DNA of 64,000 bases from Haliotis asinina (lineage: Eukaryota; Mollusca; Gastropoda; Lepetellida; Haliotidae), in assembly GCF_037392515.1 (NCBI RefSeq), contig NC_090285.1, forward strand, positions 6,761,501-6,825,500, in the 5' to 3' direction. The translations under genes were made by a program, and so were the position numbers. Shown here piece after piece: positions 47,740-59,749 of this stretch. Every line of letters starts with the position of its first letter. Positions within the stretch are counted from its first letter, which is position 1. The notes below the pieces were generated by a model that was given only the letters and a program-made list of their open reading frames with translations, was not told the DNA's origin and ran no database searches.

Positions 47740-50040
47740 GTCTACAATGTTTTCAGTCTTAGAATCCTGCCCAACTTTCTCAGGTCGCTTCCCTAGTGAT
47801 ACACACGTTTCGTCGCTAGCAACGGGACTGTCAACAAGCAGGTGCGCACAAGAGTTTTCAAAGGGAGTTCACTCTGAATGTAAATATAACGGCACTGGGG
47901 TCTGATCGGGTTATTCTATACCGCTAACAGCATAATAGATCATTACTAATACCGGCATGTACGAGATTAGGGTGCACCGACTGACCATAACGGTAGCTTT
48001 AAGCTCCAATTACGTTGAATACCCGTATATAAGATTAAGCTTCCCAGTACAGGTTCGATGATTTGTATATACAGATCAATCGACAACGTGAAGTAAGAAG
48101 AACGTGGTGTGAAGTAACAAGATAGGTTTTCTCTAACCACCTGTTTATGTGACTTAACTTGTCCTTTGTTAAATCAATATGACTGTGTAATATCATAGTT
48201 TGTCCTTTAGTGAAATATTCTGACGTTAATTGTTGTTGTCGGAGACGAAATGTATGTTAAATCACTGCTTCTGGATATACAGACTATTCTTTTAAGGAGG
48301 AAGGAGCCTTCACAACCCTAATGTTGTCGGAACATCTACAGCGCCATTTATCTTTTTAAAAATCGGAAGTCGCTGTTCTGGAGAAAAGAATTATTTTCCT
48401 CGCAAAACTTGCAATGTCGCCTAGGTCAGTAGTGATATTAGGCAAAACGATTAACGCTGACATACCGAAAGGTTAATTCATTCAACTGAAAGCTGATTAC
48501 TATCTGTTATTTCCAACTGCAACAATATTCGAAATGCACCCGGCATATTCATTCGTGCCAGGCGAGTTGCGTCCCTTAATTCTGCTCGCACGCACCTGCG
48601 TAAATCTGTACAAGACAATCAAGCGAACAACGAAAATGAGCTGCACTAGTGTGTGTCGCAAAGTTTCACATTTCATTTGTTGCACAACATAAAACGTTTG
48701 AATGTATTATTTTTGCAGAAATGGCTAACCGACCGGAAACTCTCCGTTATTAACAGCAATATACTAATGCATAGTCTCTGAATGTAATAAACCACCCCAT
48801 ATAACATGGAAAGGAGCCAAGGGAGCCCAGACAGCCAGGACCTGAGGAAATCTAGACTTGCTTCATTTAGTGATGTAACTATGCAGAAAGGGCTTGGCAG
48901 CAGTGAAAATACATGTGGTACTGTGAGACAGACTACTACAGCAAGTACGATATATACGACCAATACTGACGTCTTGCTATGTTTATATATGAGGGTCACT
49001 GGGCTCAGCGCGATGCAATCACAGACAATACTATAGAAGAAGTACAAAAGGTGACATGTATTTGAAAGCCACCATGTACGCTGCAGCGATGCTAAATTGA
49101 CTTTCTAAGTGGGTTCCTTTCCAGGAGAGAGTTTTATTAGCCTCGTTCTGGCAAAGGAAGTCATCACTTCACCCTTTTGAGAGCCTACAACACTTCCATG
49201 ACAGGTACATTGCCGTCCGCTCGTTTGTTGTCAGATTTTCGGCCAGGAGAACATTCCCCGCACCTAAGCTGTCTCTCTGAACCTCTTCGTGAACCCTGGA
49301 CTAGTTTACTCAAGGCCTCGACAGCTTTAACATGTCTGATGGCGAAAAGATAACCTAAATCAACTTATAACTAATCTACAGTTTCGTCACAAGACCAGGA
49401 CACAGACGGGACGTGTAGGATAAAATACTATGGATAAGATCACGTCAAACTAAAGCGGGACTATGCTCGAAAAAAAATGGCATTCTCACCAAATCTGATT
49501 CCGTTGTTGGATGACACCTTTCAGCCTTAACTCCAATAAAAATATATTATATCTCAACTGTACCAAGAAACGAGGTAGGAGAGTCCCGCGCCTCAATATC
49601 AACATCTAGACCCTTATTCTCGAAATGTTCGTATTTTTAAGAATTCTTTACTATGATCGTAGCCAACGTGTTTAGAATGGGCTTAATATGTTCGAGGGGC
49701 TACGAATGTTTTGAGGATAGCTGTTTATATTCAGAGATGACATCGGATTATCACAATTCCTCACATATTCACTAACTACCCGGTGATGATTGTCGTATTA
49801 CAAAGTCCACATGTAATAGTGTGCACAAAAGCATTCATTGCACGCATGGGTCAGTTTTGTTTCCTTGCGGTCATGTGTATAACACTTATGTTTGGGCATG
49901 AAACAGGTTCTGCATGTATGACTTATCTTGCTTTCCTGTCTTTGTATGGCCAACGATAATATTCCTAAACAAACTGGACCAAACATACATGTAATATATC
50001 ATTCACTCTAGTTGGTGTCTGCTCCAGACATCCGTCGCTC
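47740..50040. other. Upstream region of the five-exon gene and intergenic
   Basis: No further gene recognised. The 124-codon minus frame at 48673-49047 is hydrophobic but shows no family signature, and a 76-codon plus frame overlaps it. 'ggaaatctagacttgc' at about 48847 is identical to part of the dispersed repeat at 8.5 kb. Confidence 0.4.
47812..47823. promoter_or_regulatory. RFX X-box-like site upstream of the five-exon gene
   Basis: 'GTCGCTAGCAAC' is a near-perfect inverted repeat of two RFX half sites (consensus GTTRCC...RGYAAC). It lies 77-88 bp upstream of the gene's ATG on the opposite strand, the usual position of X-boxes in cilia genes. Spacing between half sites is shorter than the most common arrangement, so this is a candidate only. 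Confidence 0.45.
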
Positions 50041-50044
50041 ACAT

Positions 50045-50172
50045 AATGAAAAGGAGCCCTGAGACTTTCTTCTTTTTCAAAAGCTGTGGAAATCTAGACA
50101 TATCACATTTTCTAGACTTGCGTGGGCTTTCTTGGCCATATTTGCTATAAGGTCTGTATGACAGGCTAACAG
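50045..50172 (+). repeat. Dispersed ~125-bp repeat, copy 2
   Basis: 'gagccctgagactttcttct', 'agctgtggaaatctagacat', 'cacattttctagacttgcgt', 'ggtctgtatgacaggctaac'. It aligns along its length with 8457-8582. Confidence 0.75.
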
Positions 50173-50522
50173 TAGACCTTCACGCTGCACTGGAGATGTT
50201 TGGGCATTCGCTCACATATCTGGAAATGAAAACAGCTGCATTTGGTGAAAATGCTCAACGTTCATCAGCGTGTACGCATTTTCCCTTTTGAAATATTCTC
50301 TATTTAAAGTCAGTGATGTTATAAGACACAGTTACACAACGGTAATTATAAATTCAGAAAGTCAGTGTCATCGTTCGATACGCCATGAAGTGAAGCGACT
50401 TGTATTTGTGGATCGGGTGGTTAGACGCTGGCGTGTTTGATTGTGCGTCATGTCACCATGACCGTGTGAATTGTTGCTCGTGTACAATAACCATCGCTTA
50501 GTCTGCTCCACAGTCGATTAAC

Positions 50523-50722
50523 AACCCGTGAAGATCAAGGTAGAACTGGTCTTCGGTAACCCATGCTTGTCGTAAGAGACGACTAATGGGGTCGGTGGTC
50601 AGGCTCGCTGACTTGGTTGACACATGCCATGGTATCCCAGATGCGTAGACAGATGCTCATATGGTTTATCACTTGATTGTCTGATTTTTTACAGAGTCAG
50701 AGTGCAGCGTTAAACACGAAGC
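50523..50722 (+). repeat. Interspersed repeat family A, internally shortened
   Basis: 'cccgtgaagatcaaggtaga', 'ggtcaggctcgctgacttgg', 'agacagatgctcatatgg', 'gattgtctgattttttacag', 'cagagtgcagcgttaaac'. Lacks about 50 bp near the 3' end and has no CTCA tail. Confidence 0.8.
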
Positions 50723-50724
50723 AG

Positions 50725-53700
50725 CCAAAACTTCTGATGCTCTCTTATAGCAACACACATCATATCTAGAGCTAAATCTAAACACTAAACATAACTTATT
50801 ATTACACGTTGCCATAGTTTTGCCGAAATATTGCTAAAGCGGTGTTAAACAACAAACAAGCACAAACCTTGTTGATTATTGGAGAGAATACGGTAGTATA
50901 ACATCCCCCACGAACTAGATCTGTGGATGATTGATGGATGCGCACGGGAGCGGTGTTTACCGAAAGCGGTGGAATGTCACATATTGTTTTCGCGTGTAAA
51001 TACACACAGACAATTAGCCTTGTCGTGCACCTATCACACAATATAGTCCGGCACATTTGTCTTAGGTCTTAGATCTACATCTATCTATCCGAAAGGGACA
51101 AGTATAGATAGAGGTTAAAAATATATTCGCTGTTCCTTCTTTACCAGTTTGGCTGTAAACCCGGACTCAAAGGCATTACAACTAATGTGGTGTGTGCATA
51201 ACGTGGACATAATCATCAACCAGCTATTAGCATGAATTAAGTCGCCTATTTGTTCCCTGTACAACGGACGTCCATTAACACAGAAACACTGAGTCAGTGT
51301 AGAAAGCTTGCATGTGAAAGTGAACACGACAGTATCTCAGCCTGAGATTTCATCACACGACGGGGTAAGTTGACGGAAGTATTTATTGTGAACAACCGTA
51401 TTGAATAACACATATATATCCTGCTGCAGCAGTGAGCGTGGAGGATTGCACACAGTCGACAGCCTCTGGGAGGCAGTGCATGTGGGTAGCTGCCACAGGA
51501 CGATACCTACTGTATGCGAACTGGATGGCCCAGAATGTGAAACGACAATACATCAACATAACAACACTTGACAGCACTGTTCTCACAGCCTATTCTTATT
51601 ATGAAACACATATCCCTTAATGAGCCTGTATTTTTTCTTTGTTATTTTACTAAATACAACATTGTCTTTGGTTCTGAAAAAAGATGCATTTCTGAGGTCT
51701 ACGACAGTAGAGTACACTACTCTGTGAAGTAAACTTTTCATAATGATACACACAACAATGCACACACATAATATACACATTGTATGTTCTTATTCATCTT
51801 TCACAATAAAGTGGGTCAAGTCCTCGGAACTTATCTATATCTTTGTTTGTTCTGTGTTGTTTGTGGTCAGTTGATAATTGCTCTGGCTATACCAATATGT
51901 GCAATAATTGTCTTAAAACATTACGAAAAAGTGTTATATAAATGCATAGCCAGTGTGTTGGGTTTACCACCGTTTCGAACCAATTACGGAGAAAATGAGC
52001 ATAGACATTTATTACGAAATTAAGGGTTGGGACTATGACAAGAAAAGGGCTAATGTAAACTTTGGTCGAATTTAATGAAATAGGATTCGTTAGTTGTTAG
52101 GTTATAAACGACATGCTACATTGTACAAATATACTTTATAACTTTAACTTATACAATATTTTTACATTACTAAGTGGTTTGACAGATGAAGTGATATAAA
52201 ACAACTGTTGTTTTGTTTGAGTAGTTTACAGTGACCTGTCACATTACTCGTCAGTGCACTCATTGGTTGGGCTCTCTGCGCCCATCAAATAAGCATACCA
52301 GCAAAACATACTCCAAAGTAAGAATGAAACTCGCACAAGCCTTTGATATTACCGATTCCTTGAGCTCCATATGTGATGACGTAAATATATCTTTCAGGAA
52401 AGAACTCGGCATATATGACCTTTCTGATACACGAAAGGCGAGTCAGCTTTTAACAGTGACGGAAGATACTGCGTAATTGAGAGCTTACACGAAGAGGATA
52501 TCCAACAGAAAAAATATAATTAAGATTGGCTGATGTTGCAAGTCAGGCTGCTTCTGAGGCTGCTATTCATCAATCAATGTTGTTTTTAGGAGCAGTTTTA
52601 GGGGAACGTCTTAAAAGAAGTAATCCAAATAGGATATAACATACAGTGTACGGGGCATGAAAGTAACTTCCACAGGCACTCCAGGGTGTATAGTGGAAAG
52701 TAAATATGCATTTGTCCAATTGAAATTCAAATGGTTGGTGCTGAGAATACAAGAAGTGTGTATGGTGTCTTCGAAAATACTGTCAAACTCTCTAATGACA
52801 TAATTTGTTTTTGCTGAAGTAAATTTGGGAAATTGAACAATTTTATTTATATATGTTTTTCTAGTTTTTCTACTAAAAGAGTAAACGACTAAAATTCAAC
52901 AATGTTATTTACATTTTTTTCTAGCACATGAGCAATTTTAGGTATACTTACAATTCTGTATATTCTGTTTGATCATTGCTATAAAGAAACAAACACGACC
53001 TGATAAATCTAAGTTTATCGTAATCGTGTAGCGTAGCTGTGTGTTGGTCCTTGCGGTTGCAGTGTCTTGCGACTGCATGTGCGCTTGGAAAGACTTTTGT
53101 CGTTGTAAAATCAAAGTTTGAAATATAGACCTACATAGAAAAGATATATTCTTTTGTTCAACAGTTTATTGAAACGAAACATGGAACACTTGATTCCAAT
53201 TTACTGTCAGGTACATGAGTGAATACCGACAGGGTCAAGGGTGTCATGAAATGGAGCATAGGCCAAATTCGATAAATAGGCTAAATTGATCCATTTTGGT
53301 AGGCAAAGGTTAAGCGATATCTGATAAATGTACTCCGGAATGGTGTCCAGATTACTACGGTGTTAAATAAATGGATTTAAACAAAATTCAGTCTGTGGAT
53401 ATGGATCAGGTAAACATAGCTCAGTGAAAAAGAATTCATTAATGCTAATGCCGTCACAGTTTGTTAATTGATTTTATGACACGTTTTATGTTAGTGTAAC
53501 GAGAGCGCCAAGGTATATTCCTTATTTATCTTGTCAGTGCAACATGTAGCTTGAGGTGTTGTAACTATATCCACCCTCGTCACAATCTACCGAGGTGCCA
53601 ACGTTTGCAAATGCAGATTCCTCGACTGTCGGAATTCTAAATGGGTTTGGGTTTACACGTGTTGTAATAAAATAGCCCTGTTCCTGTGGACAACCTGTGC

Positions 53701-54230
53701 TCAAACATAGGCTCGGAATGCGTTTATTTCAACACTGACTCTGCACAGAAGAATTAACCGTGGTTTGGTATGGCACCAGCGCCTGTGCGTCGCTACGGTG
53801 ATTGCAGGGGAAAAGATACATCAATTATATGCTAAGCTTTTTCCTATTGCGCTGTAGATTGAAAGTTGATAGCTTTCACATATGTCTATCTATGTTACGA
53901 GCTATTAAGTGGCACCTTTTTTTTCACAAAGCCTCGGTCATATCCTTGACATATGCTTATAGTTTACTTGTTTCAATTGGTTTGAGTTTCAAGTGGCAGA
54001 ATATTTCAATGGCGGTATCGCGATACACGCGAGGAACTTGCTTCTATCGTCCAGCACTTAGCATGACGTGCAGACAAATCTCTGGGTGTTTCTGATGTTG
54101 TAATCTTTAATGATTGCAGAACGCTTGGGTGGGACCGAGATACTTGGGTACTCAGACTGACATTTGGTGTGACTTTTAATTCTGAGACTTCATTATCGCA
54201 TTGACAGTATCCAAGCTTCCCGTACTGGTT
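50725..54230. other. Intergenic, no gene seen
   Basis: A family B-like tail ('gaaatattgctaaagcggtg', 'ttaaacaac') is at 50825-50860. Short frames at 51383-52023, 52231-52476 and 53802-54095 carry no recognisable domain; that at 51784-52023 is hydrophobic in its first half. Confidence 0.4.
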
Positions 54231-54234
54231 TTGG

Positions 54235-54500
54235 GTTCTCCTACCGAACCCACTTAAGTCACCCCTTCTGAACCCACTTACGTCACCCCTTCTGAACCCA
54301 ACCAGGCCTTTCCTAGTGAAAGTCTCCCCTACTAAACCCCCTTCTGAATGCAGTACTGAACCCAGTCTCGTCTCCCTTCCTAAATCCACTTAAGTCTCCT
54401 TTACAAGCAAGTCCTAGTCACACTACTTAACCCATCTAAGTCTCGCCTGCTGAACCCACCCAACATCTCCCCCACTGAACCCGTTCTAGTCTCTGAATAT
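54235..54500. repeat. Degenerate ~28-bp CT-rich repeat
   Basis: Loose units around 'ctgaacccactt' and 'aagtctcccc', about nine to ten copies with decreasing similarity. The 127-codon minus frame with 'GFRRGD' repeats derives from it. Confidence 0.65.
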
Positions 54501-54628
54501 ATATAGTGTTGATAGTAACAATCTAACGCATATAAACTGAGACTAACACCAGGGAGACGAGAGATTCAGAACCTCAGGACATCTAAAGCTTTAGCGTTGA
54601 AGAGAGGACTCGACAGTAGGTAATAAAG

Positions 54629-54731
54629 ATACTGCGGTTCAGGGACTGTGAGACAGACTATAGTCTCCACTACCAGAGACCATATAATAGATTATAATAT
54701 TATATGGTCTCTGCCACTACTGAACCGAATG
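54629..54731. mobile_element. Foldback element, copy 2
   Basis: Core palindrome: 'cagagaccatataata' - 'gattata' - 'tattatatggtctctg' (54674-54714). Outer arms 'gcggttcag' and 'ctgaaccga' extend the hairpin. No coding potential. Confidence 0.65.
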
Positions 54732-54886
54732 ATTCCATTTTTTCGGTGACGAACTCCGGTTTCTTGCCACATATTATGCCAGGCCTTCCCAACTGGAGAG
54801 ACTGGGAGTGCCCATGTAAAAGTTTCGTACACTAAAGCATGTTTGTAACCCTTCTTTAGTGTGTTGGAATACTGCTTAAATCGGCA

Positions 54887-54920
54887 CACTCACTCACTCA
54901 CTCACTCACTCACTCACTCA
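54887..54920. repeat. (ACTC)n microsatellite
   Basis: Eight CTCA units, preceded by 'gaatactgcttaaatcgg', which resembles the 3' end of the SINE families in degraded form. Confidence 0.8.
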
Positions 54921-54924
54921 ACGT

Positions 54925-55765
54925 AGGGCTCCAGTTATCGCTGCTACTTACGTCTCCCAGTTGACGTGAGTTCGACATCGATGCTGACACCCACAGATTC
55001 TCCCTGCATCCGTTTATGACCCCGACAAACCCCTGCGACTCGAGGTACACTCTCCTATCTCCATCGTTAATCCTCACGCACCTGCCTGCAGTGAAGCCCT
55101 CGACGCTTCCGCCGTCACTCCGGTCCCCTCCACACTGTGCCCCTCTCCCTCAAAGCGTCGACTGATAACACTCCCAAACTTGCAGTCACTCACATATTTT
55201 AAATTAAATGTTTATGAGAAACAAAACTCTAACTCGGTCTCGAGGTGGAGAGGAATTTTTCTGAAGGCGAGACGCTTCAAAGCTTGTCTGGGAATATTTG
55301 CTAATGTATGGTGAAGTTGTCTGTCATTTCTGAGTAGCGAGCTTGCCCCCGACAAATGCCTGTCGTAAAACATTCAAAACAGCTAGCCTCATCTCTTGGT
55401 GAAATCTCGGGTTGTAGGTTACACATGTTCGAGACATATCGCAGCGTTGGTAGGGTATAGCTGCTTGCACGTCATCACTTCAATTGGAGGTGAAGTGGTA
55501 ATCTATTTCTTGATCATATCTGTAATGTCAAGCCAGTATCGTTTAAACCTACGGGACCACCTACGCGGAAAAAACATCGGAATTTGTTCATTGTTTTTAA
55601 TTTTACGTATTCAACGTATTAAAAGTCATACCAGACACCATATAATATTATATGGTCCCTGGTCATACCAAACAGTTGCCAATATCATACGCATAACATT
55701 CCTGGGAAATGAAAATATGCACCTGAGTTGCCCCCACCCCCAAACGCTATTAAAATGATACCAGT
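54925..55765. other. Intergenic; contains foldback copy 3
   Basis: No gene recognised. A palindrome 'ccagacaccatataat' - 'attatatggtccctgg' at 55632-55663 is the third member of the 'agagaccatataata' group. The 120-codon frame at 55396-55758 crosses it and shows no domain. Confidence 0.45.
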
Positions 55766-55772
55766 CTGGGGC

Positions 55773-58700
55773 GACTGTCAGACGTCTCTGTTACAGATAG
55801 GAGGTACGGCTGTCGTAGCGCTACGACTGTCACAGGTCTATGTTACAGATATGAGGTACGGCTGTCGTAGCTCTACGACTGTCACAGGTCTATGTTACAG
55901 ATAGGAGGTACGGCAGTCGTAGCGCTACGACTGTCACAGGTCTATATTACAGAGAGGAGGTACGGCTGTCGTAGCGCTACGACTGTCAGAGGTCTGTGTT
56001 ACGGATAGGAGGTACGGTTGTCGTAGCGCTACGACTGTCACAGATCTATGTTACAGATAAGAGGTACGGCTATCGTAGCTCTACGACTGTCACAGGTCTA
56101 TGTTCCAGATAGGAGGTACGGCTGTCGTAGCGCTACGACTGTCACAGGTCTATATTACAGATAGGAGGTACGGCTGTCGTAGCTCTACGACTGTCACAGG
56201 TCTATGTTACAGATAGGAGGTACGGCAGTCGTAGCGCTACGACTGTCACAGGTCTATATTACAGAGAGGAGGTACGGCTGTCGTAGCGCTACGACTGTCA
56301 GAGGTCTGTGTTACGGATAGGAGGTACGGTTGTCGTAGCGCTACGACTGTCACAGATCTATGTTACAGATAAGAGGTACGGCTATCGTAGCTCTACGACT
56401 GTCACAGGTCTATGTTCCAGATAGGAGGTACGGCTGTCGTAGCGCTACGACTGTCAGAGGTCTATGTTACAGATAGGAGGTACGGCTGTCGTAGCTCTAC
56501 GATAGCCACAGGTCTATGTCACAGATAGGAGGTACGGCTGTCGGAGCTCTCCGACTGTCACAGGTCTATGTTACAGACAGGAGGTACGGCTGTCGTAGCT
56601 CTACGACTGTCAGAGGTCTATGTTACAGATAGGAGGTACAGCTGTCGTAGCGCTACGACTGTCACAGGTCTATATTACAGATAAGAGGTACGGCTGTCGT
56701 AACTCTACGACTGTCAGAGGTCTGTGTTAGAGATAGGAGGTACGGCTGTCGTAGCTCTACGACTGTCACAGGTCTATGTCACAGACAGGAGGTACGGCTG
56801 TCGTAGCGCTACGACTGTCACAGGTCTATGTCACAGGTAGGAGTTACGGCTGTCGTAGCGCTACGACTGTCACAGGTCTGTGTTACAGATAGGAGCTACG
56901 GCTGTCGTAGCTCCACGACTGTCACTGGTCTATGTTAGAGATAGGAGGTACGGCTGTCGAAGCTCTACGACTGTCAGAGGTCTGTGTTACAGATAGGAGG
57001 TACGGCTGTCGTAGCTCGACGACTGTCAGAGGTCTGTGTTACAGATAGGAGGTACGGCTGTCGGAGCTCTACGACTGTCACAGGTCTATGTTACAGATAG
57101 GAGGTACGGCTGTCGTAGCTCTACGACTGTCAGAGGTCTGTGTTACAGATAGGAGGTACGGCAGTCGTAACGCTACGACTGTCAGAGGTCTATGTTACAG
57201 ATAGGAGGTACGGCTGTCGTAACTCTACGACTGTCACAGGTCTATGTCGCAGATAGGAGGTACGGCTGTCGTAGCGCTACGACTGTCACTGGTCTATGTC
57301 ACAGACAGGAGGTACGGCTGTCGTAGCGCTACGACTGTCACAGGTCTATGTCACATGTAGGAGGTACGGCTGTCGTAGCGCTACGACTGTCACAGGTCTG
57401 TGTTACAGATAGGAGGTACGGCTGTCGTAGCTCGACGACTGTCAGAGGTCTATGTTACAGACAGGAGGTACGGCTGTCGTAGCTCTACGACTGTCACAGG
57501 TCTATGTTACAGATAGGAGGTACGGTTGTCGTAGCTCTACGACTGTCACAGGTCTGTGTTACAGATAGGAGGTACAGCTGTCGTAGCGCTACGACTGTCA
57601 GAGGTCTATGTTACAGACAGGAGGTACGGCTGTCGTAGCTCTACGACTGTCACAGGTCTATGTTACAGATAGGAGGTACGGTTGTCGTAGCTCTACTACT
57701 GTCAGAGGTCTGTGTTACAGATAGGAGGTACGGCTCTCGTAACGCTACGACTGTCAGAGGTCTATGTTACAGATAGGAGGTACGGCTGTCGTAGCACTAC
57801 GACTGCCACAGGTCTATGTTACAGATAGGAGGTACGGCTGTTGTAGCGCTACGACTGTCACAGGTCTATATTACAGATAGGAGGTACGGCTGTCGTAGCG
57901 CTACGACTGCCACAGGTCTATATTACAGATAGGAGGTACGGCTGTCGGAGCTCTACGACTGTCAGAGGTCTATGTTACAGATAGGAGGTACGGCTGTCGG
58001 AGCTCTACGACTGTCAGAGGTCTATGTTACAGATAGGAGGTACGGCTGTCGTAGCTCTACGGCTGTCACAGGTCTATGTTACAGATAGGAGGTACGGCAG
58101 TCGTAACGCTACGACTGCCACAGGTCTATGTTACAGATAGGAGGTACGGCTGTCGTAGCGCTACGACTGTCACAGGTCTATATTACAGATAGGAGGTACG
58201 GCTGTCGTAGCGCTACGACTATCACAGGTCTGTGTTACAGATAGGAGGTACGGCTGTCGTAGCGCTACGACTGTCAGAGGTCTGTGTTACAGATAGGAGG
58301 TACGGCTGTCGTAGCTCTACGACTGTCACAGTTCTGTGTTACAGATAGGAGTTACGACTGTCGTAGCTCTACGACTGTCAGAGGTCTGTGTTACAGATAG
58401 GAGGTACGGCTGTCGAAGCTCTACGACTGTCAGAGGTCTGTGTTACAGATAGGAGGTACGGCTGTCGTAGCGCTACGACTGTCAGAGGTCTATGTTACAG
58501 ATAGGAGGTACGGCTGTCGTAACGCTACGACTGTCAGAGGTCTATGTTACAGATAGGAGGTACGGGTGTCGTAACGCTACGACTGTCAGAGGTCTGTGTT
58601 ACAGATAGGAGGTACGGCTGTCGTAGCTCTACGACTGCCAGAGGTCTGTGTTACAGATAGGAGGTACGGCTGTCGTAGCTCTACGACTGTCAGAGGTCTA

Positions 58701-59673
58701 TGTTACAGATAGGAGTTACGGCTGTCGTAACGCCACGACTGTCACAGGTCTATGTTACAGATAGGAGGTACGGCTGTCGTAACGATACGACTGTCACAGG
58801 TCTATGTTACAGATAGGAGGTACGGCTGTCGTAGCTCTACAACTGTCACAGGTCTATATTACAGATAGGAGGTACGGCTGTCGGAGCTCTACGACTGTCA
58901 GAGGTCTGTGTTAGAGATAGGAGGTACGGCAGTCGTAACGGTACGACTGTCAGAGGTCTGTGTTACAGATAGGAGTTACGGCTGTCGTAACGCTACGACT
59001 GTCAGAGGTCTATGTTAGAGATAGGAGGTACGGCTGTCGTAGCTCTACGACTGTCAGAGGTCTGTGTTACAGATAGGAGGTACGGCTGTCGGAGCTCTGC
59101 GACTGTCACAGGTCTGTGTTACAGATAGGAGGTACGGCTGTCGTAGCTCTACGACTGTCAGAGGTCTGTGTTACAGATAGGAGGTACGGCTGTCGTAACG
59201 CTACGACTGTCACAGGTCTATGTTACAGATAGGAGGTACGGCTGTCGGAGCTCTACGACTGTCACAGGTCTGTGTTACAGATAGGAGGTACGGCTGTCGA
59301 AGCTCTACGACTGTCAGCTGTCTGTGTTACAGATAGGAGGTACGGCTGTCGTAGCTCTGCGACTGTCAGAGGTCTGTGTTACAGATAGGAGGTACGGCTG
59401 TCGTAGCTCTACGACTGTCACAGGTCTGTGTTACAGATAGGAGGTACGGCTGTCGTAACGCTACGACTGTCAGAGGTCTATGTTACAGATAGGAGGTACG
59501 GCTGTCGGAGCTCTACGACTGTCAGAGGTCTGTGTTACAGATAGGAGGTACGGCTGTCGTAACGCTACGACTGTCAGAGGTCTATGTTACAGATAGGAGG
59601 TACGGCTGTCGTAGCTCTACGACTGTCAGAGGTCCGTGTTACAGATAGGAGGTACGGCAGTTGTAGCGCTACG
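55773..59673. repeat. 52-bp satellite with a palindromic core
   Basis: About 75 units of 52 bp: 'ggaggtacggctgtcgtagc', 'gctacgactgtcacaggtct', 'atgttacagata'. Each unit carries an inverted repeat whose best form is 'CAGTCGTAGCGCTACGACTG'. The centre dinucleotide is CG or CT, and the arms CGTAG/CTACG are mostly kept. Variation is concentrated at a few sites (cgctac/ctctac, gtcaca/gtcaga, tatgtt/tgtgtt/tatatt, gtagc/gtaac/ggagc). A 312-bp (six-unit) block is directly duplicated at the left end. Short open frames at 59574-59817 are by-products. Confidence 0.97.
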
Positions 59674-59749
59674 TCGAATAAAGAATTCTTGTGTATTTCT
59701 TGCCGCCATGAAACACAAGTGCATACGTTACTTGGGCAGGACGTTCTTA

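Noticed and set aside
48673-49047. 124-codon hydrophobic minus frame as a membrane protein gene
   Set aside because: Hydrophobicity follows from T-rich codons in AT-rich DNA. There is no family signature or splice partner, and a competing plus frame overlaps it.
55396-55758. 120-codon plus frame
   Set aside because: It runs through a foldback palindrome into the edge of the satellite; no domain.
55773-59673. CRISPR array (palindromic repeats at a regular interval)
   Set aside because: There are no unique spacers. The whole 52-bp unit repeats, no cas genes are present, and the context is a eukaryotic genome with introns and SINEs.
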